A DNA stretch of 64,000 nucleotides from AP-15 sp963736715 (GCA_963736715.1 CAVTQA010000022.1:202344-266343), one strand, 5' to 3'; numbered from the stretch's first letter, positions 1 through 9,747 are shown. A program made the numbers and translations. Notes: generated by a model from the sequence alone, not told the origin.

Positions 1-573
1 GCCGATCTGCCGGACCTCAGCGGGGACCGCATCGCCCTTCACGCCGAGATGGAGATCCCAGTAAATGTCGAAGTAATAGTCGAGATAATGCCGCATAAAG
101 GGCTTTCCGGCGTACTGCGGATCGAGCAGCCGATCGAAAAACGCGACCACCTTAGCCTGGTACATTGGGCGGTAAAGATCCGGCGTGACAGCCGAGAAGT
201 AGATCCTCTTGCGCAGGTTGTTGTCGCCGCGTTCGGCCAGCCCTTGGAGGAAAACGGTGACGCCCTCCTCTGGCGTCGGCTGCCAGCTTTTGTAGATCAG
301 CCCCCAAAGATCGAACGGAAGGGCATTCTCCTTACTCAAGGTTACGTCGATCATGGGGAGAGCCGGCCTCTCCCCTTCATAAATGCTCGTCAGGAAAAAC
401 GGGATGACGGCATGTTCTACGTAATCGCGGTCGAAATTGCTGGGGATGGAGCTGCGGAACCGGGCCAGGGCAGCGCTGACGTCATCCGGCGGCCCATCAT
501 ATGAACCCGCTCGCGCGGACAGCAATCCTGCCGGGGTGGCTGTGGCGGCGGCGAGAAGAGCTCGTCGATCCAT
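1..573 (-). CDS. Secreted hypothetical protein, 3' end beyond window
   Basis: An open frame starts with ATG at 573 on the minus strand and runs without a stop to the left edge (191 codons seen). The N-terminus MDRRALLAAATATPAGLLSA looks like an export signal: basic residues, then a hydrophobic Ala/Leu stretch and a likely cleavage near SARA, possibly Tat-like. The mature part is rich in aromatic residues (for example FMRHYLDYYFDIYWDL) and has no motif I recognise. GC-rich third positions and the continuous frame support it as real. Function unknown. Confidence 0.6.
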   Translation of the reverse strand, partial: MDRRALLAAATATPAGLLSARAGSYDGPPDDVSAALARFRSSIPSNFDRDYVEHAVIPFFLTSIYEGERPALPMIDVTLSKENALPFDLWGLIYKSWQPTPEEGVTVFLQGLAERGDNNLRKRIYFSAVTPDLYRPMYQAKVVAFFDRLLDPQYAGKPFMRHYLDYYFDIYWDLHLGVKGDAVPAEVRQIG

Positions 574-1108
574 CGGAATCTGCTCCCAAGTCTGGCTGCC
601 CTTAGGATTGGGACCGCAAAACCCCCTTCCTCGGCATCTCGGCTGCGTGTTTCAAATTAATCGACATTCCCCGGATTCCCGAGGGTGTTGAGGCCATGAT
701 CGGGTAGTGGGGTTTTGATGGCAACGATAATCGTCTACCGCGTGCCCAGTCGACAGCTCGAAACACCCGATCGACCGTGTTGAGGCGCTGGAACCGATCG
801 CTCTACCCTGATCCAGGCGCACTTCCGCCGTCCTCGTCTCGGATGAGGTTGAGCCTGAGATCACCGGGAGACGTGTGCCGAACCAATGCGCCCCTTGACC
901 GCCACGACTCGTCGACACCCCGTAGATTGTACCGCGATGTAGAGGTCCGCCCACGCCACATCCCGACCGACGGGTCCGCTTCAACCGCCTCCCGCTTCTC
1001 GATTTCGGTCACAGCATCGAATCAAGCTGCCGTATCGCCGCCCACCTACAACCAACGCATGTTAGCCAATCTTATGAGCAACTATCACGCCTGGTAGTCA
1101 GACACTTA
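574..1108. other. Non-coding stretch without a recognised gene
   Basis: Short overlapping frames on both strands but none with a recognisable product or ribosome site. It lies between the start of the left-edge gene, so probably contains its promoter, and the end of the ISAzo13-like element. The last three bases before the element (TTA, 1106-1108) are its left target duplication. Confidence 0.5.
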
Positions 1109-1115
1109 GGGCTCG

Positions 1116-2386
1116 TCAGGAAATAAACGCGCAATTTGGCGGATCGGTATTCGGTGCGATGGTGTAGTTCCATTCACCGTGGAATTCGGCACGTTTGATG
1201 TTGATAGAAGCCATTTCGGCGTCGGAGACGACGATGCCACTGGGGTATTGGCCAGTGTCGAGTTGGCAGTGCACGGCGAGGCCGGTTTTGGTGGTCGTGG
1301 CCGAGATCGGCTCGACGATTGCCCGATAGCTGACCAGAGGCTGGGCGCGCCAATTCTGGCTGATGAAGGAGAAGAGGCGGTGCTCGATTTTGTTCCACTT
1401 GCTGGCGCCGGGCGGCAGGGGGCTGACCACGATGTCGAGGCCGAGCTCGTTGGCCAGCTTCTGCAGTTCGCGTTTCCACAGCCGCACCCGCGAGCCATTG
1501 CTGCCGCCGCCATCGGCGGTGATCAACAACCGGATGGCGTTGGGGTAACGCGTCCGCCCGAGGTTGAGCCACCACTGGCGGATGCTGTTGACCGCGAAGG
1601 CGGCTGTGTCATGGTCGACACCGACGCTCACCCATCCGGCATTCGCCGCAAGATCATAGACGCCATAGGGACGCCATAGGGACGCCGGCGCCGCCCGGCC
1701 GAGTTCCTTGATCAGGAAGTCGTGCACCCGGACCTCTTCTGGATTGCCTTGGGGGCGATCCTCACGGCCATTGTTACGGAAGTCCCCGACCAGCTCCTTC
1801 TTCTTGGTGTCGACCGAGATCACCGGTTGCTGTTCGGCCAAAGCAGCGGCCACTTGGGTGTTGATGTGGGCGAATTGCGCATCCCGATCGGGGTGGCTGT
1901 CGCCCTCCTTGGTCTTGCGGTTGCCTTGCCGGCTGTAACCCGCCGCATTGAGCAATTCGGCCACTAGGGTGCGGCTCACCTGATGGCCCTGCTGCTGCAG
2001 CGCCTCGGCCAGTCGTCGCACGCTCTTGCAGGTCCACCGCAACGGCGATTGCGGATCCCCCCGCGTCGTCGGTTCGACCAGCGCCTCGAGATCTGCGCGC
2101 AGGCTCGGGTCCCCCGCTTTCGCGAGGGCAGGCTCTTGACAATCGCCGGCTTGCGTCCCGCCCCGGGCCGCCGAACCGGTTCCGATGGTTCGTCCTGGGC
2201 CAATTCCTTCAGACCCCGCCCGATCGTGCTCGGCGCCATGCCGATTGCCATTGCCACCGCGGCAATCCCACCATAACCCGCTGCAAACGCCTCGGCCGCC
2301 GCGACCAGCCGACGGCCGCGTTCGTCGAGAAACGGCGCTACCGTAAAAAACCGCTCCCGGATCGGTTCAACATCGATCACCACCAC
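1116..2386 (-). pseudogene. ISAzo13-family transposase, frame-split
   Basis: DDE transposase of the ISAzo13 type, read from ATG at 2386. The N-terminal part (MVVIDVEPIRERFF through GAGRKPAIVK) is a helix-turn-helix region. The frame then breaks at the 23-bp hairpin insertion 2112-2134 and resumes in the -1 frame as DPSLRADLEALVEP. The C-terminal part (about 300 codons) holds the catalytic-type segments around VISVDTKKKELVG, LLITADGGGSNGS and PPGASKWNKIEHRLFS. The first acidic residues are intact, so the frame split is the main defect. A short in-frame duplication adds a few residues near YGVYDLAANAGW. It could be active only if the frame is recoded or the two halves act together. Confidence 0.85.
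2112..2134 (-). repeat. Hairpin insertion in ISAzo13 transposase (copy 1)
   Basis: 23 bp reading AGCCTGCCC, TCGCGAAAGC, GGGG on the minus strand. Removing it restores GTC AAG GAC CCG and the transposase frame. Inferred target is CAA^GGAC. Present at the same place in the second copy (51043-51065). Confidence 0.85.
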
Positions 2387-2485
2387 AACATATGGTATGG
2401 ATGGTCGGTTGTAAATCCATATTTCACTCTCTCAAAAGTCGATTCGCTTATTTCCTGACAGGTCCTTAGGGATGTCAGGATAGAG

Positions 2486-3034
2486 TCACCCTTTCCGCTG
2501 TAGGTGCTGTGGCAATGGCATCTTGGGTAACAAGGTGCTGGTCGCCGGCTTCGGTTGCTGGGGTGGCGAGGCCAGAACCGGACGTGCCAGAGGCGCCACT
2601 GGTGAGGGCGGGACGGCGGCTTCCCGTCGCAAGGCCGCACTTTGTTCGCGATCTTGCCGGTCAAGCGCTGCTTTTCGCTGAAGTGGGGACGCGGCCGGAA
2701 GCTTCTCCCGGTCATCGGCAAGGACGATGCCGTTCTCCTTCGCCCATGCCAGGACCGCGGCGACGGTTTCCTTGTACTCGAACCGCACGCGGACCAATCC
2801 CTTCCAGGTGCGCAACTGGTCGATTGATAGATCGCACTGTTTGCCCTGTCGCTCCCCACAAAAGACCTGCCCGCGCGGTTCTCGCCTCGCCTCCCACATG
2901 TCCTGCTTAGCAGCGGCGATGATGCGGTCCCTGATCGCGGTCATCTGCGGCCAAAACCACAGGAAGAGACAATCATTCCGCTCGGAAGTGATGCGGATGG
3001 CATGGTTCGCTAGCCCATAATCGAAGTCGGTCAT
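2486..3034 (-). CDS. Hypothetical protein, 182 aa
   Basis: A complete frame from ATG 3034. The N-terminal 110 residues look globular, mixed alpha/beta with many aromatic residues (for example DCLFLWFWPQM). The C-terminal 60 residues are rich in Pro, Ala and Gln and probably disordered. I do not recognise a family. It ends 20 bp from the ISAzo13 element and could be a C-terminally altered gene. No strong ribosome site is visible upstream, so the start is uncertain. Confidence 0.45.
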   Translation of the reverse strand: MTDFDYGLANHAIRITSERNDCLFLWFWPQMTAIRDRIIAAAKQDMWEARREPRGQVFCGERQGKQCDLSIDQLRTWKGLVRVRFEYKETVAAVLAWAKENGIVLADDREKLPAASPLQRKAALDRQDREQSAALRREAAVPPSPVAPLARPVLASPPQQPKPATSTLLPKMPLPQHLQRKG

Positions 3035-3592
3035 GTGGTTCGTCCGGTAAGGCTTAAGGGTTCACGAGCCTTTAACTTCATATAGCAGGTGGGGATGTGA
3101 CAGACGCGATTAAACGTCTTTGTAACCGCGACGGCTCACCGACGAAATCGCGGGTGGCGAACAAGCAAGCGAGCCGAGTTTTTGTTATATCAGTTTTTGA
3201 ATTGGCGTTTTAATGCCATGTTATTGGTTTTCATAATACGGACCGAGTGATCAATAAATCGCGCCGCTATTTCGCAGTTGATTTGAGTGAGTCGAGGCTT
3301 TGCTAGTAGGTTGACTTCTCGAAGAAATGCGAGCCCCCTTGGGGACACTAGATTTTCCAATTACTTACAACGACCTAATCGAAACCGGGTGTCCCGGCTG
3401 TGTCCCGGAGGCGTCGATGAAGCTCCGTCCTGGCCCGCTGCCAATTCCGGCAGCGCAGTGCCCTGTTCGGCACGTCGCCGTGGCTGCGGTCGCCCGCGGT
3501 GGCTCGTAATGCCTTCGCGGGCCGCAAGGCTCGCGCGCCGGCGCCGGCCTGGTCTGCGCGAGTGCCCTTCAAAGAGCCGGCGCGGGCGAAGC
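3035..3592. other. Non-coding stretch, partly AT-rich
   Basis: The segment 3180-3360 is clearly richer in A and T than its surroundings and holds no frame of note. It may contain the promoter of the 2486-3034 gene. The remainder up to 3592 has only overlapping GC-rich frames with no recognised product. Confidence 0.45.
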
Positions 3593-4085
3593 TCACCCCT
3601 GGATCGGCGCTCCGTACCCCGTTCTTGCCTCGATCGCGTGCACATCGGCAGGTCGCGCGAAGGGTTCGGGTGCCGGCACGCCGGGCTCGCGCGGACGGCC
3701 AATGGCGGCAAAGAAATCGTCCAAACCGGGCGGCAGATAGGTCCAGGTCATCTTAAGTTCGTCCGGACCGTCATTGATGATTCTTGTGTCTGACGCCGGG
3801 CGCAGCGTAGACGGTCGTGCCCGGGACGAATGGGTGCGGCACTCCGTCGACGATAATGGTGCCCTTTCCCGCGAAGCAGAACAGGATCTCCTGGTTGGGC
3901 GCATGCGAATGCTCGCGCACATACCCGCCGGGCGCGATGATCTGTATCCCCATCGCAAGATTATCGGGGCCAGCGTGTTTGGGGCTCAGCTTGACGATCG
4001 AATAGCCGTTCGCCCAAATCGGCTGCCAGTACGATTGCCCCTCTTCCGGTTGCAGCACGATGCCCGGACCCCTCGTCTCTTCGGC
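3593..4085 (-). pseudogene. Cupin-domain protein, frameshifted and 5'-truncated
   Basis: Two minus-strand frames join into one cupin. The upstream part has the first cupin motif (GGYVREHSHAPNQEILF, with metal-type His residues and Glu) and the second (VPGTTVYAAPGVRHKN). The downstream part continues as RIINDGPDELKMTWTYLPPG after a frameshift near 3780. The C-terminal tail to the stop at 3593 is present. No start codon with a ribosome site lies upstream of TRGPGIVLQPEEGQ, because the sequence changes character near 4090 beside a tRNA-like remnant. The substrate is unknown; cupins of this layout often act on small carboxylic acids or aromatics. Confidence 0.7.
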
Positions 4086-4256
4086 GGCGACTTCTGGTGC
4101 CGTGCGCCGTCGACGGTAAGCCCCTGTCTTTTGCCTTTCTGAGCATGATCCTGAAAACACGGATGCGTTTTGTCTATGCGGAGAGCTTACGGGGGCAACG
4201 GCAGTGCTTGGGGGGACGCCGACAGTCGGGACGTCCGGGTTCGTTTGATGACTCGC

Positions 4257-4295
4257 CGCCGGAGGGAGATGGATTCGAACCCTCGGTCCCCCGTC
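4257..4295 (-). other. tRNA 3'-end-like remnant
   Basis: On the minus strand the segment reads as a tRNA T-arm and acceptor end: GAGGG, TTCGAAT, CCATC, then CTCCCTCC. Four of five T-stem pairs hold. No anticodon arm or matching 5' acceptor strand is found upstream, so this is not a tRNA gene. Similar fragments lie near 26845, 27105, 31590 and 45520. Confidence 0.5.
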
Positions 4296-4339
4296 AGCGG
4301 CGACCACCCCTCAGCGACCGCTAATCACCTCTTCAGCCA

Positions 4340-4790
4340 TCACCTTCCGCGAAAGCTTGGCTTGCGCTTCGCGCCGAAGGCTTCAACCCCTTCGCGGAAA
4401 TCCTCCGAGCTGCGCAGGCGGCCGTAGCACTGGCCTTCGAGCTCGATCGCGAGCGATTGCGGGGCATCTTCAATGTCGTTCAACAGTTTCTTGGCGGTGC
4501 GCTGGGCGGAGCGAAGACTCGCAACTCGTCGACGAGCGCGTCGGTTGCGGCCTGGAGCTCGCGGTCGGCGACAAACATTCGGTTGCCCCGCCCCATTCAT
4601 AGGCCTGCCGCCCACCGAGGCGGCGCGGCCGCATGACGATGTCCTTTGCTCGGGTGATCCCGACCATCTTCTGAAGCCGCGCCGCCCCACCGGAGCCTGG
4701 GATCTGGCCAAGCCGCTGCTCCGGCAGCGCATAGAGGCAGGTCTCCGAGACCACGCGGAAATCGCAGGCGAGCATCAGTTCGAATCCGAC
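4340..4790 (-). pseudogene. Enoyl-CoA hydratase/isomerase, C-terminal fragment
   Basis: The minus strand encodes the second half of a crotonase-family enzyme: CDFRVVSETCLYALPEQRLG, then IPGSGGAARLQKMVGITRAK, and after a frameshift AKKLLNDIEDAPQSLAIELE and a C-terminal EDFREGVEAFGAKRKPSFRGR-type tail. The second oxyanion-hole region and the catalytic-Glu strand (PEQRLGQIPGSGG) are present. The N-terminal half is missing beyond 4790. Two frameshifts are needed to join the parts. Confidence 0.75.
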
Positions 4791-5001
4791 CCGAAATGTT
4801 CCTCAAAACCGGCTCAACGTGTTGACCTTTTTGTCGCTCTCACAGCGGGGAGGTTGGCGATGATCCCGCGCAAGCCGATGCGCCGGATCTTTGGCTTGTT
4901 GTTCGAACGGTCGGTCATGAATTCCCCCGGCTTCTGCTTGCGCCGGATCGTTCGCGCCGTCAACCGCCACACCTTCGAGATATCGGCCAAAGGGAGGATT
5001 A

Positions 5002-5145
5002 ATGAACGATGTCGGTTTTATTTCCATTCCTGCCCGCTACCTTTTGCAAATCACCAGCAAGGGGGAATGCAAGACAGTCGCGTATCTAAACGATCCTGAG
5101 GAAGCTAGGCGTACAATCGAAAGGATACCTGATCTGCGTGGTTGA
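5002..5145 (+). CDS. Small hypothetical protein, 47 aa
   Basis: ATG at 5002 is preceded by a strong ribosome site (AGGGAGGA, 4991-4998). The product starts MNDVGFISIPARYLLQITSK and ends with a charged helix (NDPEEARRTIERIPDLRG). It has no signal peptide or membrane segment. I do not recognise a family. The good ribosome site in otherwise decayed surroundings makes it a plausible real short gene. Confidence 0.45.
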   Translation: MNDVGFISIPARYLLQITSKGECKTVAYLNDPEEARRTIERIPDLRG

Positions 5146-5222
5146 CACATGGAGGAACGCTGGAGTTAACCTCGTCTTCGATATCGGGAGCCATGTCGGC
5201 GACCGGATAGGACGCCCGCACG

Positions 5223-5450
5223 ATGCGCTATCGCCTGAGCCGCCGACACATGCCGGCGTGTCGCGGCGACACCATCGATATGCGCCGGACGATGCGACCC
5301 AACCTGTCGCGCGGCGGCGAACCGATCGAACTGCGGAGCAAGCACCGGCCGGAGCGGCCGGTCACGCTCGTGGTTCTGCTCGATGTTTCCGGCTCGATGA
5401 AAGTCTATAGCCGTTATTTCCTCAGCTTCGTGCGCGGACTCATCATATGA
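5223..5450 (+). pseudogene. CoxE-like VWA protein, internal fragment
   Basis: The frame contains the VWA MIDAS start TLVVLLDVSGSMKVYSRYF, preceded by RRTMRPNLSRGGEPIEL. This is the arrangement of CoxE-type accessory proteins, which help mature molybdenum hydroxylases of the CO-dehydrogenase family. The frame stops soon after SFVRGLII, so most of the VWA domain is lost; the N-terminal domain is also absent. It may be a relic of the same pathway as the molybdenum hydroxylase genes at 17.4-20 kb. Confidence 0.7.
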
Positions 5451-5695
5451 TGCAGCACCGAAATGGGACCCGTCTAAACTCAAGCTAAGACTCTGATGGC
5501 GATACGAAAATGAGCATTATAGTAGGGTCTCCATCGGCGCCGATCGGGATCCCACCGAAACCGGAATTCGCATAAGGAAATCAAACCTTTGATACACCCT
5601 CCGGACGGGGTCCGGGTTCAATGCTGAGTTACAAAATACAGCAACTCGGCCTCGACTTGATCCTGCTCCACCTCGCACAGACCCGTGATCGGCGT

Positions 5696-6442
5696 TTACC
5701 CGAGCGTTGCTTTGAGGGCGCAGACGGCCTGTTCTATGGCGCCGCGAGCAGCTGGCGTATCGGCGAGCGCATTCAGCATGACGAAATCGTGGATCGTGCC
5801 GTTGCTTCTGTTGCTGCCGAGCATTACTGTTGACTGCGGCGCTAAACGACCGTGCCACCGGCATAAACTGCGGATGCGTTTCGCGATTTCTTCAACTTTC
5901 AGGCAAGCATCGGGATGATCCGCCGCAATCGCCGCGCGCGGCATGTAAAGCATTGCCGCTTCTTTAGGGTCTTGAACGAGAGCCGTGCCGCCGTGCTCCG
6001 CAATTGCCCGCAACCCAGCGGCCCCGTCGCTGTTGCCGCCACTCGGCACAACACCCATGACCCGCTTCCCATGGGCTTCGGCGGCGGAGATGAATAGAGG
6101 GTCGGCAGCGGGCCGGGTGTAGTGGACCTTCGGCCCTTGGTTCAATCGAATGCTGTCGAACCCCAAAACCATGTGATGGTCGGGCGGAGCCACGTAGATG
6201 TGCCCGACTTCGATTTTATCGCCGTCGCGCGCGAATGCTGCGGGAAGCACCCCGGCTCGGCCCAGCAAATCCGGCAGGATGCTCGGGTAAGGGCCACTAT
6301 GCATCACGACAAAGATTGCCGCCGTGCAGGGAGCCGGCAGCGCCGCAATGATGCTCCGAAGGGGACCAGGCCCTTCTCGATCGATATCCGAAAGGCAGAG
6401 TATTAGCAGCTCTCCAGGAGACACCGCTTCGACCGGGTCCAA
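5696..6442 (-). CDS. CheB-like methylesterase domain protein, likely inactive
   Basis: 248 aa, matching only the C-terminal methylesterase domain of CheB, with no receiver domain. The last third is well conserved (PSGGNSDGAAGLRAIAEHGG and VQDPKEAAMLYMP), including the Asp-Gly pair that carries the catalytic Asp. A His follows the second strand (FVVMHSGPYPSILPDLLGR). The usual nucleophile motif G-A-S-T-G-G is replaced by LSDIDREGPG, so the serine appears lost. Stand-alone CheB domains occur next to orphan CheR or hybrid kinase genes, but none is nearby. The frame is intact over 248 codons. It may be a regulatory or binding domain, or an early-stage pseudogene. Confidence 0.7.
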   Translation of the reverse strand: MDPVEAVSPGELLILCLSDIDREGPGPLRSIIAALPAPCTAAIFVVMHSGPYPSILPDLLGRAGVLPAAFARDGDKIEVGHIYVAPPDHHMVLGFDSIRLNQGPKVHYTRPAADPLFISAAEAHGKRVMGVVPSGGNSDGAAGLRAIAEHGGTALVQDPKEAAMLYMPRAAIAADHPDACLKVEEIAKRIRSLCRWHGRLAPQSTVMLGSNRSNGTIHDFVMLNALADTPAARGAIEQAVCALKATLG

Positions 6443-6532
6443 AGCGGAAGGACGACACGGAGATGCTGATCCGGATGGGCCGGATCATGACGTGGCACCG
6501 AGATCTTTCTGATCGTGCAGCGGCCGAGATTG

Positions 6533-6700
6533 TCACCCGACACCTACCAAACAATAGGAGCAGCGTCGGGGATCCTCGAAGGAGGTCGAAAGGCCGGCGA
6601 TAATTGCCTCGACCTTTCGGGGCGGCAGGCCGCCGGCATCTTCCGCGATCATTTCATGTTCGTAGTTCGAGTAGGCTGCGAGCCAGCGTCCCGAGTGTCG
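6533..6700 (-). pseudogene. Carboxymuconolactone decarboxylase-family fragment
   Basis: About 50 codons: HSGRWLAAYSNYEHEM, then AGGLPPRKVEAIIAGLSTSF. This resembles the CMD-family helix pair, as in the intact gene at 27532-28092 (AHERRGKEVGLPAEKVEAML). The N-terminus is missing and the frame ends abruptly after SYCLVGVG. Probably a truncated AhpD/CMD-like gene. Confidence 0.6.
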
Positions 6701-7403
6701 GCTATCTGCCAAGCCTGAGGTTTCTGATGCGCAACCGCGTCGTTTCACTGTCGGTGGACGTCGGTATGCTCGCTGCCGGTCAGCGAGCCGGCCGGCAATC
6801 GGCGCCACTAAAACAGGCTGCTGAAAAAGGGTGGCGAAATTTGCGCATTGTGATCCTTTGGGTGGGGGAACGGGGGTGGCGATGCGCGGCGACGATGGGA
6901 TTTGCGGCAAGCTTTTCAGCTATATAGACCTTGAGAAGCGGATCCGGGCGGATCATCCGCTGCGGGTGATTCGCGCGATTGCCAATGCGGCGCTCAAATC
7001 GCTGTCCGGCGAGTTCGAAAAGCTTTATTCGCCGCTCCGCCGCGAGTTGATCGCGCCGGAGCGGCTGATGCGCGCCTTGCTGCTGCAGGCGTTCTATTCG
7101 ATCCGCTCGGAGCGGCAGCTGGTCGAGCGGATCGACCACGATCTGTTGTTCCGGTGGTTTGTCGGGCTCGGCATCGAGGACCCGGTGTGGGATGCCACGA
7201 GCTTCACCAAGAACCGCGACCGGCTGCTCGAAGGCGATGTGGCAGCCCAGTTTCTCGCCGCCGTGCTGGCACAAGACCAAGTTAAGGCGTTGTTGTCGAG
7301 CGAGCATTTCTCGGTCGACGGCACGGTGCTGGAAGCCTGGGCCAGCCTGAAAAGTTTTCGCCCAAAGGACGGTTCGGGCGAGCCTCCTGACCCGGGACGC
7401 AAT

Positions 7404-7426
7404 AGCCTGCCCCGGCGAAGGCCGGG
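7404..7426 (+). repeat. Hairpin insertion in IS1182 transposase, site 1
   Basis: 23 bp: AGCCTGCCCC, GGCGAAGGCC, GGG. Without it the codons read CGC AAT GGC GGG CGG GAC, matching the family motif DPGRNGGRDFHGE. It is the only site with T instead of A before the GG target. Confidence 0.8.
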
Positions 7427-7692
7427 GGCGGGCGGGACTTTCACGGCGAGCCGCGCCGCAATGACACGCCTGTCTCGACCACCGACCCCCAGGCCCGCTC
7501 TCTATCGCAAAGGGCTGGGCAAGGAAGCGCGGCTGTGTTTCATGGGCCACGCGCTGATGGAGAACCGCAACGGTCTGATTGTCGGCGCGGTGACCGCAAC
7601 CGCTTCGGGCCAGGCCGAGCGGCGGGCGGCGCTGGCGCTGATCGAGCCCCACGCCGCCACCCCGCAGCCGGTCACGCTCGGGGGCCGACAAG

Positions 7693-7714
7693 AGCCTGCC
7701 CCTGCGAAGGCAGG
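7693..7714 (+). repeat. Hairpin insertion in IS1182 transposase, site 2
   Basis: 22 bp: AGCCTGCCCC, TGCGAAGGCAGG. Removal restores GCC GAC AAG GGC TAT GAC (family motif ADKGYDSADF). Inferred target CAA^GGG. Confidence 0.85.
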
Positions 7715-8152
7715 GGCTATGACAGCGCCGATTTCGTGATGGCGCTGCGCGAGCAGGCGGTCAGCCCGCATGTGGCCCAGAACACGAGCGGCCGCCGCTC
7801 GGCGATCGACGACCGCACCGCCCGTCATCCCGGCTATGCAATCTCGCAGCGCATCCGCAAACGCGTCGAGGAGGCCTTCGGCTGGGCCAAGACAGTAGCC
7901 GGCTTGCGCAGATGCGGCATCGCGGGCTGCTCAACGTCGATTGGCAATTCACCCTGGCGATGGCCGCCTATGACCTCGTCCGCCTGCCCAAATTGCTCGC
8001 CGAGGCGGTCCGATGATCCAACACACAGATCACACCGGGTATTGCTTCTCCGCCGGCGCCCATTCGGCCGATCGCAAAACGCGCCCACCACCCCAAACCC
8101 GATCATCCCGGAAGCCAGATCGCCCTAAACTCCAGCATTTTTCAGCACCCTG

Positions 8153-8617
8153 CTCTCATGTTCGCTGTCAAGACCCTGGGCGCAATTCTTCGTTCCGCAA
8201 TGGCGGAGGGCGGGTGATGGCGTGCGCACAGCCGGAGACAGGACCCGAAGACGCCGGTTGAAAAAGCTCTCATGCGCGGATTGGCTACCGCATGACCGTG
8301 GTTTCGTCTCGGGGCTGCCTCGCTCTAGTGACGAGCGTCGGTCGGCGGACCGGCTCATAACAGGTCAGGAGGGTTCCCCACCGCGGCCCTGTCTCCGGCA
8401 ATGCACACGGTTGGATTGTCTGGTGAGGCTTGCTCCTTGACGGTTCCGCTGGTTTGCTGCGCGATGACTGGCGACGCTTGTCTTTCTTTTTTTTCAATGG
8501 GTTGTTACTGTGGTTGGCCCTGTGGAGTTGTGGGCGACGCGTCAGCGTCGTCCAAGCGCAGCGGCAAATCCACAGGGCGTTGCGGCCGCGTCAGCATGCC
8601 GCGCGCTTCGCACGCTC
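8153..8617. other. Stretch without a recognised gene
   Basis: Lies between the IS1182-like and IS110-like elements. It has a run of eight T at 8486-8493 and short GC-rich frames with no identifiable product. Part of it is probably the 3' non-coding end of the IS110-like element, whose exact end I cannot place because this family leaves no target duplication. Confidence 0.4.
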
Positions 8618-9747
8618 TCATGTTCGGTGAGCGCGCTGGTCTTCGACCGCTGGCTGGACGAGGCGGGCGATTGCCCAGATAAAGCCGACCATCTCGCGGG
8701 CGATTGCGGTGGTGACCACGACACTGGGCTTGCCCAATGCGGCCAACCGGCGGTACCGCGCACACAGCCGGACCTGTGCTTTCCAGGCAATATCGCGCAT
8801 CTCCGCGGGCAGTGGCTCGAGACGGTCGTGCAGCTTGCGGCTGACCCGCGCATTCATGCGGTATGTCCAGGCCCCTTCGATCAGCACGCGCCGGGCCAGC
8901 GCGTTGCCGGCCTTGGTGATGCCGCCGCGACGGATATTGTTGCCGGAGGAGTGCTCGCTGGGCACCAAACCGAGATAGGCCATCAGCTGCCGGGCGTTGG
9001 CAAAGCGGTGGAAATCGCCGACTTCCGCGACAACGGTAACCGCCACCACCAGGGCGACCCCGCGCATCGCCTGCAGCGCCTCGACCACCGGCGCCATCGA
9101 CCAACTCGGCAGCAATTCCTCGATCTGCCGGGTCAGCCGGTCGCGCCGGGCTTCGGCATCCTCGACCACGTGGAGGTAATCTTGCAGTACGATCTGCTGC
9201 GCCGGATGATCAGAGCGCACGGTGGTCAGCCAGCGGCGATAGGCCAGCGTCCAGGCCCGCGGCCCCGCGGTAGATCCGCTCATGGCGCAGCAGGAAACCT
9301 TGCAGATGCTGGCGCGCCTGCGCCAGCACCCGCCCCGCCGTCGCGCGTGCCCGCACCAGATCCCGCATCGCTTCGTGCGCAGCATCGGGGACCCACACGG
9401 CAGTCAGCTCGCCGGCCCGGTGCAGCTTGGCTAGCATCACCGCATCGCGGCGATCCGTCTTGACCCGGTCGCGACTTCATCGGGATCAGCGAGAGCGCCA
9501 CGACGATGCAGCTGTGCCCGCGACTGGTCAGCAAACGCTGAAGCCCATAGCCGCACGGACCGGCTTCGTAGCAGAAGCTCAGCCGACGGCCGCCCTTGCC
9601 GAGCCGTGCCGCCAGCTTGCACAGGATGTCCGGGCGGTTCTCGAAAACCCCGATCTGCCGCACCTCGCCACCGCGCTCACCCTCGGCGACTGCCACGCAA
9701 ACCGTCGCCTTGTGCACATCCAACCCGACATACGTGATATCGTCCAT
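8618..9747 (-). pseudogene. IS110-family transposase, frameshifted
   Basis: Starts at ATG 9747 (MDDITYVGLDVHKATVCVAV), whose GLDVHK motif carries the first acidic residue of the DEDD active site. The C-terminal transposase-20 domain is clear: ALQAMRGVALVVAVTVVAEV, then ANARQLMAYLGLVPSEHS and RRGGITKAGNALARR with the conserved Ser. Two or more frameshifts (near 9470 and 9370) separate the parts. A 68-bp piece of this gene (9241-9309) also occurs inside a tautomerase gene at 16440-16507. The element belongs to a family that uses a structured bridge RNA from its non-coding end. Confidence 0.85.

Larger units (their letters stand above)
1109..2465 (-). mobile_element. ISAzo13-like insertion sequence, copy 1
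   Basis: The element is bounded by imperfect inverted ends GGGCTCGTCAGGAAATAA and, on the other strand, GGACCTGTCAGGAAATAA. TTA is repeated directly on both sides (1106-1108 and 2466-2468), consistent with a 3-bp target duplication. A nearly identical copy lies at 50047-51396. This copy is 7 bp longer owing to variation in a short direct repeat near 1660-1690 (repeats of GACGCCATAGG). Both copies carry the same 23-bp hairpin insertion, so that event came before their duplication. Confidence 0.88.
6882..8016 (+). pseudogene. IS1182-type DDE transposase, frameshifted
   Basis: Starts at ATG 6882 (MRGDDGICGKLFSYIDLEKR). The N-terminal domain (ALLLQAFYSIRSERQLVERI) and the first catalytic region (HFSVDGTVLEAWAS, DDE Asp) are intact. 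Hairpin insertions at 7404-7426 and 7693-7714 and single-base changes near 7500 and 7680 shift the frame. The later segments MGHALMENRNGLIV, HVAQNTSGRRSAID and RIEE/GWAKT-type helix (RIRKRVEEAFGWAKT) are still readable in changing frames, ending at TGA 8014-8016. Confidence 0.85.
6814..8152 (+). mobile_element. IS1182/IS5-like insertion sequence
   Basis: Ends CAGGCTGCTGAAAAAGGG on the left and, on the opposite strand, CAGGGTGCTGAAAAATGC on the right form an imperfect inverted repeat. The transposase fills the interior. I could not find a clear target duplication. Two hairpin insertions lie inside the transposase gene. Confidence 0.75.

Noticed and set aside
2112..2134. The hairpins as conserved in-frame protein insertions like Rickettsia palindromic elements
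   Set aside because: Most are 22, 23 or 25 bp and break the frame. Only two of eleven independent events (22228 and 40738) are in frame, so coding tolerance does not explain them.
2090..2140. Programmed -1 frameshift site at the ISAzo13 hairpin
   Set aside because: The codons at the break (CGG GGG ACC) do not fit the X-XXY-YYZ slippery pattern. Left only as a question to test.
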